This document shows positions 61,941 to 64,000 of a DNA stretch of 64,000 bases, one piece after another (the first letter of the stretch is position 1; each line of letters starts with the position of its first letter). Origin of the DNA: Procambarus clarkii (taxonomy: Eukaryota > Arthropoda > Malacostraca > Decapoda > Cambaridae); assembly GCF_040958095.1 (NCBI RefSeq), contig NC_091198.1, positions 33,809,689 to 33,873,688 of the forward strand, given 5' to 3'. The notes beneath the pieces are model-generated. The model made no database searches. It saw only the letters and a program-made list of their open reading frames with translations, and was not told the DNA's origin. The position numbers and the translations under genes are program-made.

Positions 61941-62134
61941 CTTAAATGTTGAGAAGGGCAGGACGCCCCTAACGGGTCGCTCCGAGAGGAACTGGTGTAG
62001 GGTCCATGCTGGGAGAACAGTTGAGCGGGCTAAACTTCTGTGTTTACGACTCGCTGAGCAGCAGTGAGTCGTTATGTAAGAGCAGCTGCTGGCTTGGGAA
62101 AGGGGCCCACGCCGTCTCCGTCCCGGTTTATATA
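61941..62134 (-). promoter_or_regulatory. Second putative TATA promoter and short first exon
   Basis: Minus strand: TATATAAA (62134-62127), ~120-bp leader with a hairpin (cgactcactgctgctcagcgagtcg, near 62045-62070), ATG at 62007 with a 12-codon frame (MDPTPVPLGATR), and a donor-like AAG|GTAGTG at 61941/61940. The layout resembles 51260-51048, including the MDxTP start, so both may belong to one repeat or gene family. The short frame stops before the donor. Confidence 0.35.
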
Positions 62135-62202
62135 ACCTCGGGTCAATGCGCGCGCAGCTTGGGGCGGTTAAAGTCAGCTTCCAGACATACGTTTTCTTCC
62201 AC

Positions 62203-62851
62203 TCAGAAAACCCACCGTTTTTGGGAAACAGTGTTCTTTTCTCTGCTGAGATAATTAAACCTAGGTCCTGATCGACATGAGTCTAATACAGAGTTAAGAG
62301 TGTTCTGCGTGTTAGCATACCCAGTGGTGTGTATCATTATATCATCAGCATAGCTAATGATGTGGACGTTGGGTTTGCTCGCTATAGAGTTTAACAGCGT
62401 GCTTATTAAGATATTAAATAAGGTAGGACTGAGAACACCACCCTGCGGGGTACCTAGTTCAAAGTCTCTTGTTACACTCCTATGCCCCTGGAAAAATACA
62501 GATGACTTCCTGTTGGATAAGTAACCCCTGATCCAACAAAGAAGCCGACCACCAATATTCATTCTTGCAAGCTCACTCAAGATAACATGTCTATTTGCAA
62601 TATCAAAGGCAGACTTAAGATCTAGGAAGGTGGTATATGACTTTTCAGTGTGCAGGGTAAGAAAGGTGGTGATGCAATGATGCACACTCCTTCCATGCAT
62701 GAAGCCATATATCTGGGGGATAGCATGGTTCTTATTCTATGGAGGAGACGGTTTAGGACCATTCTCTCGAATGTTTTGCAAATGCAGCTAGTAAGGGAAA
62801 TTGGGCGGAAAGCATTCTCTTGATTTGGCTTGGGAATTGGAATGATTATAC
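62203..62851 (-). pseudogene. LINE reverse transcriptase fragment of a third family
   Basis: Minus strand: PIPKPNQENAFRPISLTS (62835-62780), frameshift near 62705, then TTFLDLKSAFDIANRH, GTPQGGVLSPTLFNILI and SYADDIMIHT. The GGVLSPTLFN and YADD forms differ from the CR1-like family. Truncated at both ends; it abuts an LTR at 62852. Confidence 0.8.
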
Positions 62852-63634
62852 TGTAACGGTTCTATTGTTACGTAAAGTATGGTGACAAATAAACACAGAC
62901 ACTAAGATACTATATATATATATTTGGTCGAATATACAGAAGTACACCGGTGATACTTTGGTGTGAGTTGAGCGCACTGAGCGTCGGTACAGTATCTCGC
63001 AAGTGTCTGCTCTAGACCACACTTGAAAGTGGACTCTGGTTTAATGTTTGATTGATTGATTGATAAAGATTAAGCCACCCAAAAGGCGGCACGGGCATGA
63101 ATAGCCCGTAAGTGGTGGCCCTTTTGAGCCATTACCAGTATCAAGAGCTGATACTGGAGATTTGTGGATGTGCGACTGCACCCTGCGTGACGGGAGATGT
63201 CTCCCGTAATTATTAATTTTTTTCTTTTTTCTTTTCTTTTTTTTTCCCCAGTGTTCTGAGGTTGCATTTAACCATCAAGCTGTTATCGTGGGGGAGGATA
63301 CTGCTTCACAGTCTTTATGAGGGTGTCCAGCTGCTGGACACCTTTGTTGACCAGGAGAGTGGCTGTGTTGATGGCTTCAGGGTGGCCACTGCATGATTCA
63401 GGAACTCTTAAAGCTCTTCTAAGGTCATTGGTTGCTTCACATTCCAGAAGATAGTGAAGTAATGGCTTTTCTGTGACAGTTTGTTTAATGTTTGCTATCC
63501 TGCTGCTTATATGCCCGGGCAACTCCTCACCGTATTGCCCGGGCAACGCCTCACCTCATTCATCTCCAAAGGTTGACAGGAATATTAACAATGCATTTGG
63601 AGCGAGTATATTATTGGATAATCTACTCGCTACA
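62852..63634 (-). repeat. Gypsy-type 3' LTR (minus strand) carrying a LINE tail
   Basis: On the minus strand it starts TGTAGCG at 63634 directly after a purine tract (gggaggggga, 63642-63651) and ends CGTTACA at 62852, imperfect inverted ends. Without the LINE insertion it would be about 280 bp. The body of the element lies to the right and leaves the window. Confidence 0.6.
63047..63550 (-). mobile_element. LINE 3' end inserted in the LTR
   Basis: Minus strand: the C-terminal ~70 residues of an RNase H-type LINE protein (KPLLHYLLECEATNDLRRA... stop at 63283), a 3' UTR with a small hairpin (cgggagatgtctcccg, 63190-63206), and an (ATCA)n tail at 63047-63063. The left part (63060-63180) is a conserved 3' UTR block (gccacccaaaaggcggcacg). 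Confidence 0.7.
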
Positions 63635-63690
63635 GAACTCCCCCTCCCAGGGGATGAAAGGAAAAATACTTGATCAAGGAACTTAGCTGG

Positions 63691-63999
63691 TCAGTGAATT
63701 GTACGCCCTGCTCGCGTTACATAACCATCCAAGTTAACTTCCTCCTCTTCGCTGATGTCATCTAATTGGGGTCGTAGGGTGGGAGGTCGCACAGGATCGT
63801 CCGTCGTCGTAGGATCAGGTTGTGGTGCGGCTGGGTACTGGGGTTGTAGGGTGGGAGGTCGTACAGGATCGTCCGTTGTCGTAGGTGGCGGTGCTGCTGG
63901 TAACTGTGGTCGAAAAGTGAACTGCGTAGTCGGCGGATGTGTCTCTGGATTTAGCAGTGTTGCAGACGTTGAGACGAAGCCTGGAGCAGAGCAGAGAGC
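63691..63999 (-). CDS. Gypsy Pol C-terminal tail, partial at window edge
   Basis: A minus-strand frame is open from the window edge to TGA at 63691. It encodes a Pro/Thr-rich tail with the direct repeat PTTTDDPVRPPTL (twice, 26 residues apart), an acidic stretch (DDISEEEEVNLDG), and the ending YVTRAGRTIH, typical of the terminal segment of Gypsy Pol. It has no ATG in the window because it is the 3' end of a larger gene. Confidence 0.65.
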   Translation of the reverse strand, partial: ALCSAPGFVSTSATLLNPETHPPTTQFTFRPQLPAAPPPTTTDDPVRPPTLQPQYPAAPQPDPTTTDDPVRPPTLRPQLDDISEEEEVNLDGYVTRAGRTIH

Positions 64000-64000
64000 T

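Noticed and set aside
62852..63721. An LTR ending at the GTTACA near 63721
   Set aside because: That GTTACA is antisense to codons inside the open Pol tail (VTRAG). The purine tract and TGTAGCG at 63634 give a better LTR start.

Overview
The window is eukaryotic, almost certainly from an arthropod and probably a decapod crustacean. The reasons are TTAGG/CCTAA-type repeats (the arthropod telomere motif) inside a small transposon, very long (TA)n microsatellites, many Penelope-like elements (PLEs), CR1/Jockey-like LINEs and a Polinton. I see no intact host gene. Nearly everything recognisable is a mobile element, and many are nested.

1-8.5 kb: two head-to-head PLE copies. One is split by a nearly full-length LINE (1627-6950; intact ORF2, ORF1 broken by one stop). 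Two 390-bp TA-flanked palindromic elements with inverted telomere-like repeats lie in the adjoining TA tracts.

8.48-25.39 kb: a Polinton/Maverick (adintovirus-like) element with ~800-bp terminal inverted repeats, inserted in a TA microsatellite. All its genes are on the minus strand: a small zinc-ribbon ORF, protein-primed DNA polymerase B (PolB) with a spliced 5' end, packaging ATPase, chromodomain integrase, mu/pX-like peptide, an unknown 143-residue protein, penton, a second pX-like protein, major capsid protein and adenain-like protease. Several are broken: PolB by a LINE that itself holds another LINE, the ATPase by a tRNA-derived SINE, the capsid gene by in-frame stops, and two genes at A/T homopolymers.

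25.4-37.6 kb: a Gypsy element with a 4-bp target duplication inside a PLE tail, followed by PLE head-to-head dimers. The block then recurs as a rearranged second unit (32.5-37.5 kb) of near-identical sequence.

37.6-42.1 kb: degenerate LINEs, including one with an RNase H domain. 42.4-46.1 kb: two diverged ~1.5-kb direct repeats with long poly-C tracts. 46-55 kb and 59.7-62 kb: mostly non-coding dispersed and tandem repeats plus a GC-rich block. Two minus-strand sites (51.05-51.26 and 61.94-62.13 kb) look like TATA promoters with short first exons. 55.5-59.7 kb: a young non-autonomous BEL/Pao-like element with 1101-bp LTRs and a 5-bp target duplication. 62.2-64 kb: a LINE RT fragment, then the 3' end of another Gypsy element whose LTR holds a LINE tail.

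Nothing here looks like a working cellular pathway. The Polinton genes are the only set that would act together (replication, packaging, integration, virion assembly), and this copy appears defective.
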